Positions 1-5,532 of a stretch of 13,569 bases of DNA are shown one piece after another. Numbering within the stretch: the first letter of the stretch is position 1; each line of letters opens with the position of its first letter. The position numbers and the translations under genes are program-made. The stretch is from JANLQX01 sp043775075 (GTDB lineage: Bacteria > Actinomycetota > Acidimicrobiia > Acidimicrobiales > JANYDT01). The stretch is from NCBI GenBank assembly GCA_043775075.1, contig JAYVSS010000101.1, positions 1-13,569 on the forward strand, read 5' to 3'. The notes under the pieces are model-generated. The model was given only the letters and a program-made list of their open reading frames with translations, was not told where the DNA came from and ran no database searches.

Positions 1-1230
1 GCCTGCATAGTTTTCGAGGTCATCGGCGGTGAGCGCCGCACGCAGGGTTTCGACGGTGAGCTCCATCTGCCGAGCACGCAGGTCGGCGACCGTCGGGACC
101 TTTTCCACGGCGATCTTCTGCTTGGTCAGCCGCTCGATGTTTTCCAACAGACGCTGTTCGCGTGGTTCGGCCAGCGTGATCGCCGTGCCCTCGCGACCGG
201 CCCGGCCAACGCGACCGATACGGTGCACGTACGCCTCGGGGGCGGCCGGCACGTCATAGTTCACCACGTGGGTGAGCGAGTCAATATCGAGGCCCCGAGC
301 GGCGACGTCCGTGGCGATGAGCAGCTCCGTGGCGCCGGAACGAACACGGCCCATCACTCGGTCACGCGATTCCTGGCCCAGCCCTCCATGCAGGGCCTCG
401 GCTCGGTAGCCGCGCCCGTTCATCGTTTCCGTGAGCTGCTCAACTTCGGTGCGGGTGCGACAGAACACGATCGCCGCGCCAGGTGCCTCGACATCCAGAA
501 TGCGTCCAAGGGCGGCCGGCTTATGCGAACGCTGGACGACGTAGACCGTTTGCCGGACGAGTTCCTTGCCCGGCTTGGTGTCGCCGAGTCCAATTTGGAT
601 GCGAATCGGATCGGTCTGGTGACGCTTGGCAATGCTGTTGATCCGGGGCGGAAGAGTGGCCGAGAACATCACCGTTTGACGGGTTGACGGCGTAGATTTC
701 AGGATCTCTTCGATATCTTCGGCAAAGCCCATATCGAGCATTTCGTCGGCCTCGTCGAGCACGACCACTTTGATGGTGTCGAGCTTCAGGGTGCCGCGAG
801 CAATGTGGTCCATGGCCCGCCCGGGCGTGGCCACCACAACATGGACCCCACTGGCCAGAGCACCGAGCTGACGACTGATCGGCTGGCCTCCGTAGACCGG
901 AAGGACCTTTGCCCCGAGGACGCGTCCATACTTGTACATAGCTTCGGAAACCTGGACTGCAAGTTCGCGAGTGGGGACCAAGACGAGCGCAAACGGCACC
1001 GCCTTGGTCTTATTCTCAGGGATGAGCTGGAGAATCGGGAGGGCGAACGCCGCCGTCTTGCCGGTACCGGTGGCCGCCTGACCCACAAGGTCACGACCGC
1101 TCAAAATGAGCGGAATAGTTTCCCGTTGGATGGGAGTGGGCTCTTCGTAGCCCAGCGTTTCGAGCGCACTCAGCAGCTCGGGTCGGAGTCCAAGGTCGAC
1201 GAATTTGGACGGTTGTTCAGCATTACTCAC
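1..1230 (-). CDS. deaD: DEAD-box ATP-dependent RNA helicase, DeaD/CsdA-like (partial, C-terminus beyond window)
   Basis: ATP-dependent RNA unwinding enzyme; relatives act in ribosome assembly, mRNA decay and cold growth. The 410 visible residues hold both RecA-like domains in the right order: Q motif PTPIQ (31-35), Walker A ATGTGKT (53-59), PTREL (86-90), TPGR (135-138), DEAD (159-162), SAT (190-192), ARGLD (311-315) and HRIGRVGRAGR (336-346). The usual variable C-terminal RNA-binding part lies beyond base 1. The start is a GTG at 1230-1228 (N-terminus VSNAEQPSKF); an ATG a few bases downstream is out of frame. There is no Shine-Dalgarno sequence, but a perfect TAGAAT hexamer ends 6 nt before the GTG, so the mRNA is probably leaderless. 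Divergent from the PPOX gene. The family is certain; the DeaD label rests on the helicase core and the PTVADL-type segment after it. Confidence 0.95.
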   Translation of the reverse strand, partial: MSNAEQPSKFVDLGLRPELLSALETLGYEEPTPIQRETIPLILSGRDLVGQAATGTGKTAAFALPILQLIPENKTKAVPFALVLVPTRELAVQVSEAMYKYGRVLGAKVLPVYGGQPISRQLGALASGVHVVVATPGRAMDHIARGTLKLDTIKVVVLDEADEMLDMGFAEDIEEILKSTPSTRQTVMFSATLPPRINSIAKRHQTDPIRIQIGLGDTKPGKELVRQTVYVVQRSHKPAALGRILDVEAPGAAIVFCRTRTEVEQLTETMNGRGYRAEALHGGLGQESRDRVMGRVRSGATELLIATDVAARGLDIDSLTHVVNYDVPAAPEAYVHRIGRVGRAGREGTAITLAEPREQRLLENIERLTKQKIAVEKVPTVADLRARQMELTVETLRAALTADDLENYAG

Positions 1231-1236
1231 CCGGCA

Positions 1237-1242
1237 ATTCTA
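1237..1242 (-). promoter_or_regulatory. -10 promoter element of the helicase gene (leaderless start)
   Basis: Read on the minus strand the hexamer is TAGAAT, a good match to the actinobacterial -10 consensus TAnnnT, ending 6 nt before the GTG start codon. That places the transcript start at or next to the G of GTG. No convincing TTGACA-like -35 is visible. Confidence 0.6.
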
Positions 1243-1296
1243 GTTCGGTGGGCGATTGTCGGTCGCAGCACTCGGCCGCGGCTGTCACGCCCCTCG

Positions 1297-1302
1297 TACA
1301 GT
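1297..1302 (+). promoter_or_regulatory. -10 promoter element of the PPOX gene (leaderless start)
   Basis: TACAGT followed by 7 nt and then ATG at 1310. Same geometry as the divergent helicase start, so the 79-bp gap seems to hold two outward promoters whose transcripts begin at the start codons. This supports ATG 1310 over the in-frame upstream ATG at 1256. Confidence 0.55.
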
Positions 1303-1309
1303 TGACCGT

Positions 1310-1996
1310 ATGGCCTCTGAGACACCGCGTACGGACCGACGCAACCTGACCGGGGTCAGAAGACTCGCCACCGAGGTCGAATTGCGAGAGATCATTGGCG
1401 AACCGCTTCCCCTGGTCCGCGCCAAGGTCGTTGACGCACTCAATGATCTGACCCGCCAGTTCGTCGAACGGTCGCCGTTTGTCTGCCTCGCCACCTGCGA
1501 TGCCGACGGGAATTGCGACGTCACACCACGCGGTGATCCAGCGGGTTTTGTCCGCATCCTGGACGCTCGAACGCTGCTCGTGCCGGAGCGGCCGGGCAAC
1601 CGTCTCGCCGACGCGCTGCGAAACATACTTGCTAACCCCCATGTGGGCTTACTATTTTTCCTTCCGGGCGTCACGGACACCTTTCGAGTGAATGGCCGCG
1701 CATGGATCACCGACGACGCTGAGCTCTTGGGTCCCAGCGTCCACAACGGCAAGGTTCCTCGGCTGGGCATCGTGGTCGACATTGATGAGGCGTTTACCCA
1801 GTGCTCGAAGGCATTCATCCGGTCCCATCTCTGGGATCCAAGCCGATATCAGGACGGGTCAACGCTTCCGAGCAACGGCCAGATCATGGCGGTGGTCGCG
1901 GCCAGCTTCAACGCCGAACACAATCCGGAGTTCACCGCTGCGGCCTACGACACGGCGCGCGCCGAGCGCTATCAGCGCGGTGAAGGTCTCTTCTAA
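1310..1996 (+). CDS. Pyridoxamine 5'-phosphate oxidase-like (PPOX) flavin-binding split-barrel protein
   Basis: A 228-residue protein of the FMN-binding split-barrel superfamily, resembling the subgroup of probable FMN-dependent PPOX-class enzymes around DR_2398/MSMEG_1061. The core near residues 53-140 has the expected pattern: ERSPFVCLATCDADG, then CDVTPRGD, LLVPERPGNR, a hydrophobic GLLFFLPG strand and FRVNGRAWI. The substrate is unknown; superfamily members oxidise pyridoxamine phosphate, reduce F420- or flavin-dependent substrates, or degrade haem, and I see nothing that decides between these. The start ATG at 1310 follows a TACAGT hexamer by 7 nt; an in-frame ATG at 1256 would add 18 unlike residues overlapping that promoter. 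Stop TAA. Divergent from the helicase gene and followed after 144 bp by the lycopene cyclase. Confidence 0.85.
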   Translation: MASETPRTDRRNLTGVRRLATEVELREIIGEPLPLVRAKVVDALNDLTRQFVERSPFVCLATCDADGNCDVTPRGDPAGFVRILDARTLLVPERPGNRLADALRNILANPHVGLLFFLPGVTDTFRVNGRAWITDDAELLGPSVHNGKVPRLGIVVDIDEAFTQCSKAFIRSHLWDPSRYQDGSTLPSNGQIMAVVAASFNAEHNPEFTAAAYDTARAERYQRGEGLF

Positions 1997-2059
1997 GCCG
2001 AACGGGTATACCGTCTTTCTGCGGCGGGGAGCGCCTTCCTACTGCGTGGAGGATGAGAC

Positions 2060-2137
2060 ATGCCTGCTGTTGCCGTGCTCTGCTCGATCTGGTACGCAAC
2101 CCGCTCGATGTCATTCTCCAATCTTCCCCTCCGATAA
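2060..2137 (+). CDS. Possible 25-residue leader ORF upstream of lycopene cyclase
   Basis: A strong Shine-Dalgarno sequence (GGAGG, 2049-2053) lies 6 nt before ATG 2060, which opens 25 codons ending in TAA at 2135-2137. The TTG start of the lycopene cyclase follows only 3 bases after that stop, in the same frame. The peptide (MPAVAVLCSI...) resembles nothing I know. It could be a leader peptide that delivers ribosomes to the weak TTG start by termination-reinitiation, or a chance ORF. The main reason to list it is that this is the only good ribosome binding site in the region, while the TTG itself has none. Confidence 0.3.
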   Translation: MPAVAVLCSIWYATRSMSFSNLPLR

Positions 2138-2140
2138 CGG

Positions 2141-3361
2141 TTGAACGCTCGCGCCGACATCGTGATTCTCGGCTCGGGGCCGGCGGCGTGGTCGATGGCG
2201 GCGGCGCTGGCGCCCACCGGGTTGTCGGTCACGCTGATCGGCCCGTCTCCACGTGCCGTATGGCCGAATACCTACGCCGCCTGGGTCGACCAGGTCGATA
2301 ACTCGGTGCAGAAGTTGCTTGGCCGAGCAGACCCGTGGGCGCAGCGATTCGAGAGTGCCCGAGTGATCGGTGAGCGTGACCAGACCGGGGGGCGCACGTA
2401 CGGCCGATTCGACAACAGCGCTCTTGCAGCGGCGCTGCGGACCACCGCCGAAACCGGCCGCCTCACCATTCGCCAAGCAACCGCCACGGGCGTGAATCAC
2501 ACCACCGTCGGTTCAACCGTCACACTGTCGACCGGACGAGACGTGGAGGCAACGCTCGTACTGGACGGCACCGGCGTCGGATCACCGTTTGTGTTGCGGC
2601 CTGTAGCGAGCGCAACACCCGCATTCCAAGTGGCATACGGCATCGTTGCCGAATTCGAACGTGATCCTCTGCCTCCGGAGGTGTGCACCTTTATGGATTG
2701 GCGGGGCCCCGATCGGGCCGTGCCATCGTTCGCCTACACGTTGCCGCTCGACGGCTGCTGGTTGGTCGAGGAGACGTCGCTCGCCAGCCGTCCGGCGCTA
2801 GCGATAGAGGAACTGGAGCGCCGTCTACACAATCGTCTGCGCGCAGATGGTTTGATCGTCACGAGAACCCTTGCGGTAGAACGGGTGAGCTTCCCGATGG
2901 ATCTCCCCTTACCCGATCGCACGCAGCGAGTCGTCGGTCTTGGTGCGGCCGCCTCGCTCGTGCACCCGGCCACGGGCTACTCCGTGGCCGCGTCGTTGCG
3001 GATGGCTCCACGCCTAGCTTGGGTCTTGGCCGACGCGTTGGGTCGCCGCGAGGCAACGCCAGCGCAGGCAGCGTCGGCGGGATGGACGACAATCTGGCCG
3101 GACGATCGGGTCAAGGCTCGTCGGCTTGAGGCCTACGGACTCGAACGTGTACTTACGATGAACCAGGCCGACGCGCGGTCGTTCTTCGACTCGTTCTTCC
3201 GCCTTCCAGTCACGACAACATCGACGTATCTCGGGGGCGAAGCGGGATCGACCGAGATGGCCGCAGTGATGTGGAAGGTGTTTCGCAACGCCTCACCGAG
3301 ACTCCAGCGCCGCCTCGCCCGCGGCAACCCGCTCAGCCTGGCTCGCAGCCTCCTCCGGTAG
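2141..3361 (+). CDS. crtL: Lycopene cyclase, CrtL/CrtY type (FAD-dependent)
   Basis: Membrane-associated carotenoid enzyme that closes the beta-ionone rings of lycopene. The 406 residues show an N-terminal Rossmann dinucleotide site (IVILGSGPAAW, 7-17), the family block WPNTYAAWVDQVD (41-53), the second FAD contact LDGTG (141-145), MDWR (185-188), VEETSL (209-214), which matches the essential FLEET motif of CrtY, and the flavin-binding VVGLGAAASLVHPATGY (264-280). The C-terminal FFDSFFRL region (348-355) also fits CrtL. An in-frame TAA lies 3 bases upstream, so TTG 2141 is the earliest possible start; the next candidate (GTG 2162) would cut into the first beta strand. No other carotenoid gene is in the window, so the ring type formed (beta, or one- versus two-sided) cannot be read from context. 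Confidence 0.9.
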   Translation: MNARADIVILGSGPAAWSMAAALAPTGLSVTLIGPSPRAVWPNTYAAWVDQVDNSVQKLLGRADPWAQRFESARVIGERDQTGGRTYGRFDNSALAAALRTTAETGRLTIRQATATGVNHTTVGSTVTLSTGRDVEATLVLDGTGVGSPFVLRPVASATPAFQVAYGIVAEFERDPLPPEVCTFMDWRGPDRAVPSFAYTLPLDGCWLVEETSLASRPALAIEELERRLHNRLRADGLIVTRTLAVERVSFPMDLPLPDRTQRVVGLGAAASLVHPATGYSVAASLRMAPRLAWVLADALGRREATPAQAASAGWTTIWPDDRVKARRLEAYGLERVLTMNQADARSFFDSFFRLPVTTTSTYLGGEAGSTEMAAVMWKVFRNASPRLQRRLARGNPLSLARSLLR

Positions 3362-3387
3362 ACCGGTAGCGCCAGTTCGGGCCTCCT

Positions 3388-3798
3388 TCAGCGGAAGGCC
3401 AGCGTGGCCTTGCCCGGAGTGGTGTTCTTCCCGTTTGCGTCCTCGGTCCACACATCCACATCGACCGTCCGTGTTGTCGGATCAACGCCGGACACCACGC
3501 CCCTTACGGTGAAGGTCTTTCCTTGCAGATCCATGCCGCGGTACTGACACGAGATGGAGCGTACGACTGCCGCATGCCCAGCCCAGTCACTCACGAGTTG
3601 ACCGAGCGCGGCGTACTTCAATCGGCCATGCACGATGTTGTCGCCGATCACCTTCGCCTGGGGAAAGTCGGCGTCGTAATGCAACGGATTGAAATCACCG
3701 GAGCCAGCCGCGTATTTCACCAGCTGCTCGCGACCGGGAGTCTTGACGATGGCGGGCAGCTCATCGCCGACTTTTATGGAATCAAAGGAAAGTGTCAT
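3388..3798 (-). CDS. MaoC-family dehydratase/hydratase, catalytic subunit (HadB-like)
   Basis: A 136-residue single hot-dog domain of the R-specific enoyl hydratase/3-hydroxyacyl dehydratase family. The hydratase-2 signature is intact: SGDFNPLHYD, with the catalytic Asp35 and His40, followed by IVHGRL. It begins 12 bp after the stop of the HadA-like gene, so the two are one operon and probably one heterodimer, as in mycobacterial HadAB, where the HadB-type partner carries the active site. The reaction would be hydration/dehydration of a 3-hydroxyacyl thioester. Whether the carrier is ACP (fatty acid elongation) or CoA (degradation) cannot be told from the sequence. Its 3' end converges on crtL with a 26-bp gap. 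Confidence 0.88.
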   Translation of the reverse strand: MTLSFDSIKVGDELPAIVKTPGREQLVKYAAGSGDFNPLHYDADFPQAKVIGDNIVHGRLKYAALGQLVSDWAGHAAVVRSISCQYRGMDLQGKTFTVRGVVSGVDPTTRTVDVDVWTEDANGKNTTPGKATLAFR

Positions 3799-3810
3799 GA
3801 CGGGCTCGAT

Positions 3811-4299
3811 TCAGTAAAAGATGCCTTGGCCGCGAGTGGTGAAGACCACGGCGCCGCTGTCGTCCACGTACAACGATTCGTTGGTAATCACCAGCATGGT
3901 GCCGAGCGCCTTCGATTCCTTGACCTCCAGGTCGGCCACTTTCGAGGAGACGTGGAGGGTCTCGCCCGCAACCGGTATGCGCACATAGTGGTGCTCGGTA
4001 CCCCCGTCGAGTACATTCTTAAGGCCGTGATGGAGGCCACGCTGACCGGTATTGGTGGGATTGCCGTAACGATCGTCGTTTTGACCGGGGATGAACACCG
4101 GAATGCCCCCGTACGTGGGCGGGGCGGGCAGATTGGCATATCCCGCCGCCTGTGCTGCCGCCACGTCGTAATAAACGGAATCGGTGTAACCCACGCCGCG
4201 GGCGAACCCCCGGATGCCCGTTGACGTGAATTCAACGGGCCAGGCGGTACCTTCCACGCCGATCACGGCGCGCATTTCGTCGGTCAGTTCGAATGCCAT
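3811..4299 (-). CDS. MaoC-like dehydratase N-terminal-type subunit (HadA-like, FAS1_DH region)
   Basis: A 162-residue protein matching the non-catalytic hot-dog half found at the N-terminus of fused MaoC dehydratases and in mycobacterial HadA (158 residues). Features include VEFTSTGIRGFARGVGYTD near residues 26-44 and the PAPPTYGGIPVF segment near 59-70. It lacks the D-x4-H catalytic pair, which its operon partner supplies; in HadAB the HadA-type subunit mainly shapes the acyl-chain channel. The start is ATG 4299 (MAFELTDEMR). The frame stays open for 65 codons further upstream, but that stretch overlaps the divergent RAM gene and looks unrelated. There is no Shine-Dalgarno sequence; a CACACT hexamer lies 6 nt upstream, a weak match to a leaderless -10. 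Confidence 0.85.
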   Translation of the reverse strand: MAFELTDEMRAVIGVEGTAWPVEFTSTGIRGFARGVGYTDSVYYDVAAAQAAGYANLPAPPTYGGIPVFIPGQNDDRYGNPTNTGQRGLHHGLKNVLDGGTEHHYVRIPVAGETLHVSSKVADLEVKESKALGTMLVITNESLYVDDSGAVVFTTRGQGIFY

Positions 4300-4353
4300 G
4301 GCCAAAGTGTGGTCGACGAACGTGGCCCTCCGCCAAACCGACTGGCCGTCTCC

Positions 4354-4359
4354 TAGGGT
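4354..4359 (+). promoter_or_regulatory. -10 promoter element of the RAM-domain gene (leaderless start)
   Basis: TAGGGT followed by 7 nt and then GTG at 4367. This favours GTG 4367 over the in-frame GTG at 4358, which overlaps the hexamer. The GGGGAGG directly abutting the GTG is too close to serve as an ordinary Shine-Dalgarno sequence. Confidence 0.5.
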
Positions 4360-4366
4360 GGGGAGG

Positions 4367-4627
4367 GTGATCACGGCCTTCGTCTCCATCTCCGCCGACC
4401 CGTTTGACATCGCCAAACTCGGTGCCGCCATCGCCGATCTTGAAGGCGTGCGAGAGGTGCACTCCACCACCGGCGACCACGACCTGCTCGCCATCCTCTG
4501 GGTGCGCAGTCACGAAGACGTGGCGACGATCGTGACCGAGAAGATCTGCCGCCTGGCCGGGGTCAAGTCCACCCGCACATCGATCGCCTTCCGCACCTAC
4601 GGCTCGGCCGACACCGCCACCATCTGA
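4367..4627 (+). CDS. Stand-alone Lrp/AsnC ligand-binding (RAM) domain protein
   Basis: An 86-residue protein consisting only of the RAM (regulation of amino acid metabolism) fold of the Lrp/AsnC family, with no helix-turn-helix. The pattern ITAFVSISADP, VREVHSTTGDHDLLAILWV and GVKSTRTSIAFRTY matches the betaalphabeta-betaalphabeta sandwich, including the TGDHDL turn that usually lies at the effector site. Such single-domain proteins oligomerise and may bind amino acids; the cellular role is mostly unknown. The start is GTG 4367, chosen from the upstream TAGGGT and from homologues that usually begin right at the first strand. It is divergent from the MaoC pair (67-bp gap) and 25 bp upstream of yaaA, with which it is probably co-transcribed. 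Confidence 0.8.
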   Translation: MITAFVSISADPFDIAKLGAAIADLEGVREVHSTTGDHDLLAILWVRSHEDVATIVTEKICRLAGVKSTRTSIAFRTYGSADTATI

Positions 4628-4645
4628 GTATCTGAGTATCTGAGT
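4622..4645 (+). repeat. Perfect 3 x 8-bp tandem repeat (ATCTGAGT)
   Basis: Three exact head-to-tail copies of ATCTGAGT. The first copy contains the TGA stop of the RAM gene. Because the period is 8, the three TGA triplets fall in three different frames, so the array forms a stop in every forward frame just before yaaA. Confidence 0.9.
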
Positions 4646-4652
4646 CTTCGCC

Positions 4653-5426
4653 ATGCTCATCGTCGTTTCCCCCGCCAAGTCTCTCGACTACGAGTCGCCG
4701 CTTTCCACCACGAAATTTACTCAGCCGGAGATGCTCGGCCGGTCAGCCGAACTGATCGACATCATGCGGACGAAAAGCGCGGAAGAAGTGGCTCGGCTCA
4801 TGTCAATCTCGTCGTCGCTTGCTCAGCTCAACGTGGATCGCTACGCCGACTGGGATCCCAAATTCACGAAGCGCAACTCGCGCCAGGCCTTGCTTGCATT
4901 CAACGGCGATGTGTACGACGGTATGGCCGCCCGGACCACGTTTTCCGACGACGATTTTGCATACGCCCAAAAGTCGTTTCGGATTCTTTCCGGTCTGTAC
5001 GGACTCCTTCGTCCGCTTGATCTGATGATGCCGTATCGCCTGGAGATGGGGACGAAATTGAAGACCCCTAAAGGCTTGAATCTCTACGACTTTTGGGGCG
5101 ACGAAATCACGCTGGCGATAAACGCCGCCGTGAGAAAAAGTCCGGGCGACAAGGTGCTGATAAACCTGGCTTCCCAGGAGTACTTCGGGTCCGTACGCCG
5201 ACCAAGACTCACCGCCCCGGTCATCGCCCCGGCGTTTATCGACCACGGGCCATCAGGCGACATGAAGATCATCAGCTTCTTCGCCAAGAAGGCTCGTGGC
5301 GTGATGTCTTCGTGGATCATACGTGAACGTATTACCTCAGCGGGCGACCTCGTCGAGTTCGACGGTGCTGGATACTCTTTCGACTCGGCACGATCGACCC
5401 CGGACAAACCAGTCTTCGTCCGCTAA
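4653..5426 (+). CDS. yaaA: Peroxide stress protein YaaA (DUF328/UPF0246)
   Basis: A 257-residue protein, the normal length for the family. It shows the diagnostic N-terminus MLIVVSPAKSLDYESP, then FNGDVYDG (near 84-91), LSGLYGLLRPLDLMMPYRLEMGT (112-134), YDFWGDEI (145-152), LINLASQEYF (169-178) and the C-terminal ISFFAKKARGVMSSWII. In Escherichia coli YaaA is induced by OxyR and limits damage by lowering free intracellular iron during hydrogen peroxide stress; structural work suggests a DNA-binding fold. I infer the same role here. The ATG at 4653 lies 25 bp after the RAM gene stop, without a clear Shine-Dalgarno sequence, so it probably depends on the upstream transcript. Its 3' end converges on pgi across a 106-bp gap that holds a long fold-back. 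Confidence 0.95.
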   Translation: MLIVVSPAKSLDYESPLSTTKFTQPEMLGRSAELIDIMRTKSAEEVARLMSISSSLAQLNVDRYADWDPKFTKRNSRQALLAFNGDVYDGMAARTTFSDDDFAYAQKSFRILSGLYGLLRPLDLMMPYRLEMGTKLKTPKGLNLYDFWGDEITLAINAAVRKSPGDKVLINLASQEYFGSVRRPRLTAPVIAPAFIDHGPSGDMKIISFFAKKARGVMSSWIIRERITSAGDLVEFDGAGYSFDSARSTPDKPVFVR

Positions 5427-5441
5427 ACCTTCAGCTGATAG

Positions 5442-5519
5442 TTCAAAGACCAGCAGCGGCACGAAAGACCGATCACGGAGCGCCGCAATCAGTCTTCGAC
5501 GCCACCGTTGGTCTTTGAA
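5442..5519. repeat. 78-nt near-palindromic fold-back between convergent yaaA and pgi
   Basis: The outer arms are a perfect 11-bp inverted repeat (TTCAAAGACCA at 5442-5452, TGGTCTTTGAA at 5509-5519). Pairing continues inward in the same register without bulges: by my count 28 of 37 positions pair (one is G-U), closing on an AGCG tetraloop at 5479-5482. AAAGACC occurs twice in the left arm (5445, 5464). There is no T-tract on either side, so it is not a classical intrinsic terminator, though it could stop or shield the 3' ends of both transcripts. It could also be a small mobile or REP-like element. Confidence 0.75.
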
Positions 5520-5532
5520 AATCCGACCGCGT

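Noticed and set aside
29..687. Long plus-strand ORFs opposite the helicase gene
   Set aside because: They are antisense shadows of a strongly recognisable DEAD-box gene on the minus strand; their translations are rich in Arg/Gly/Ser and resemble no family.
3380..3400. GGCCTCCTT...GGAAGGCC hairpin between crtL and the HadB-like gene as a terminator
   Set aside because: Only about 5 uninterrupted pairs, overlaps the HadB-like stop codon and has no T-tract; not distinguishable from chance at this G+C.
4358..4360. Upstream GTG as start of the RAM-domain protein
   Set aside because: It overlaps the TAGGGT hexamer and adds only three residues; GTG 4367 fits both the leaderless spacing and the usual family N-terminus.
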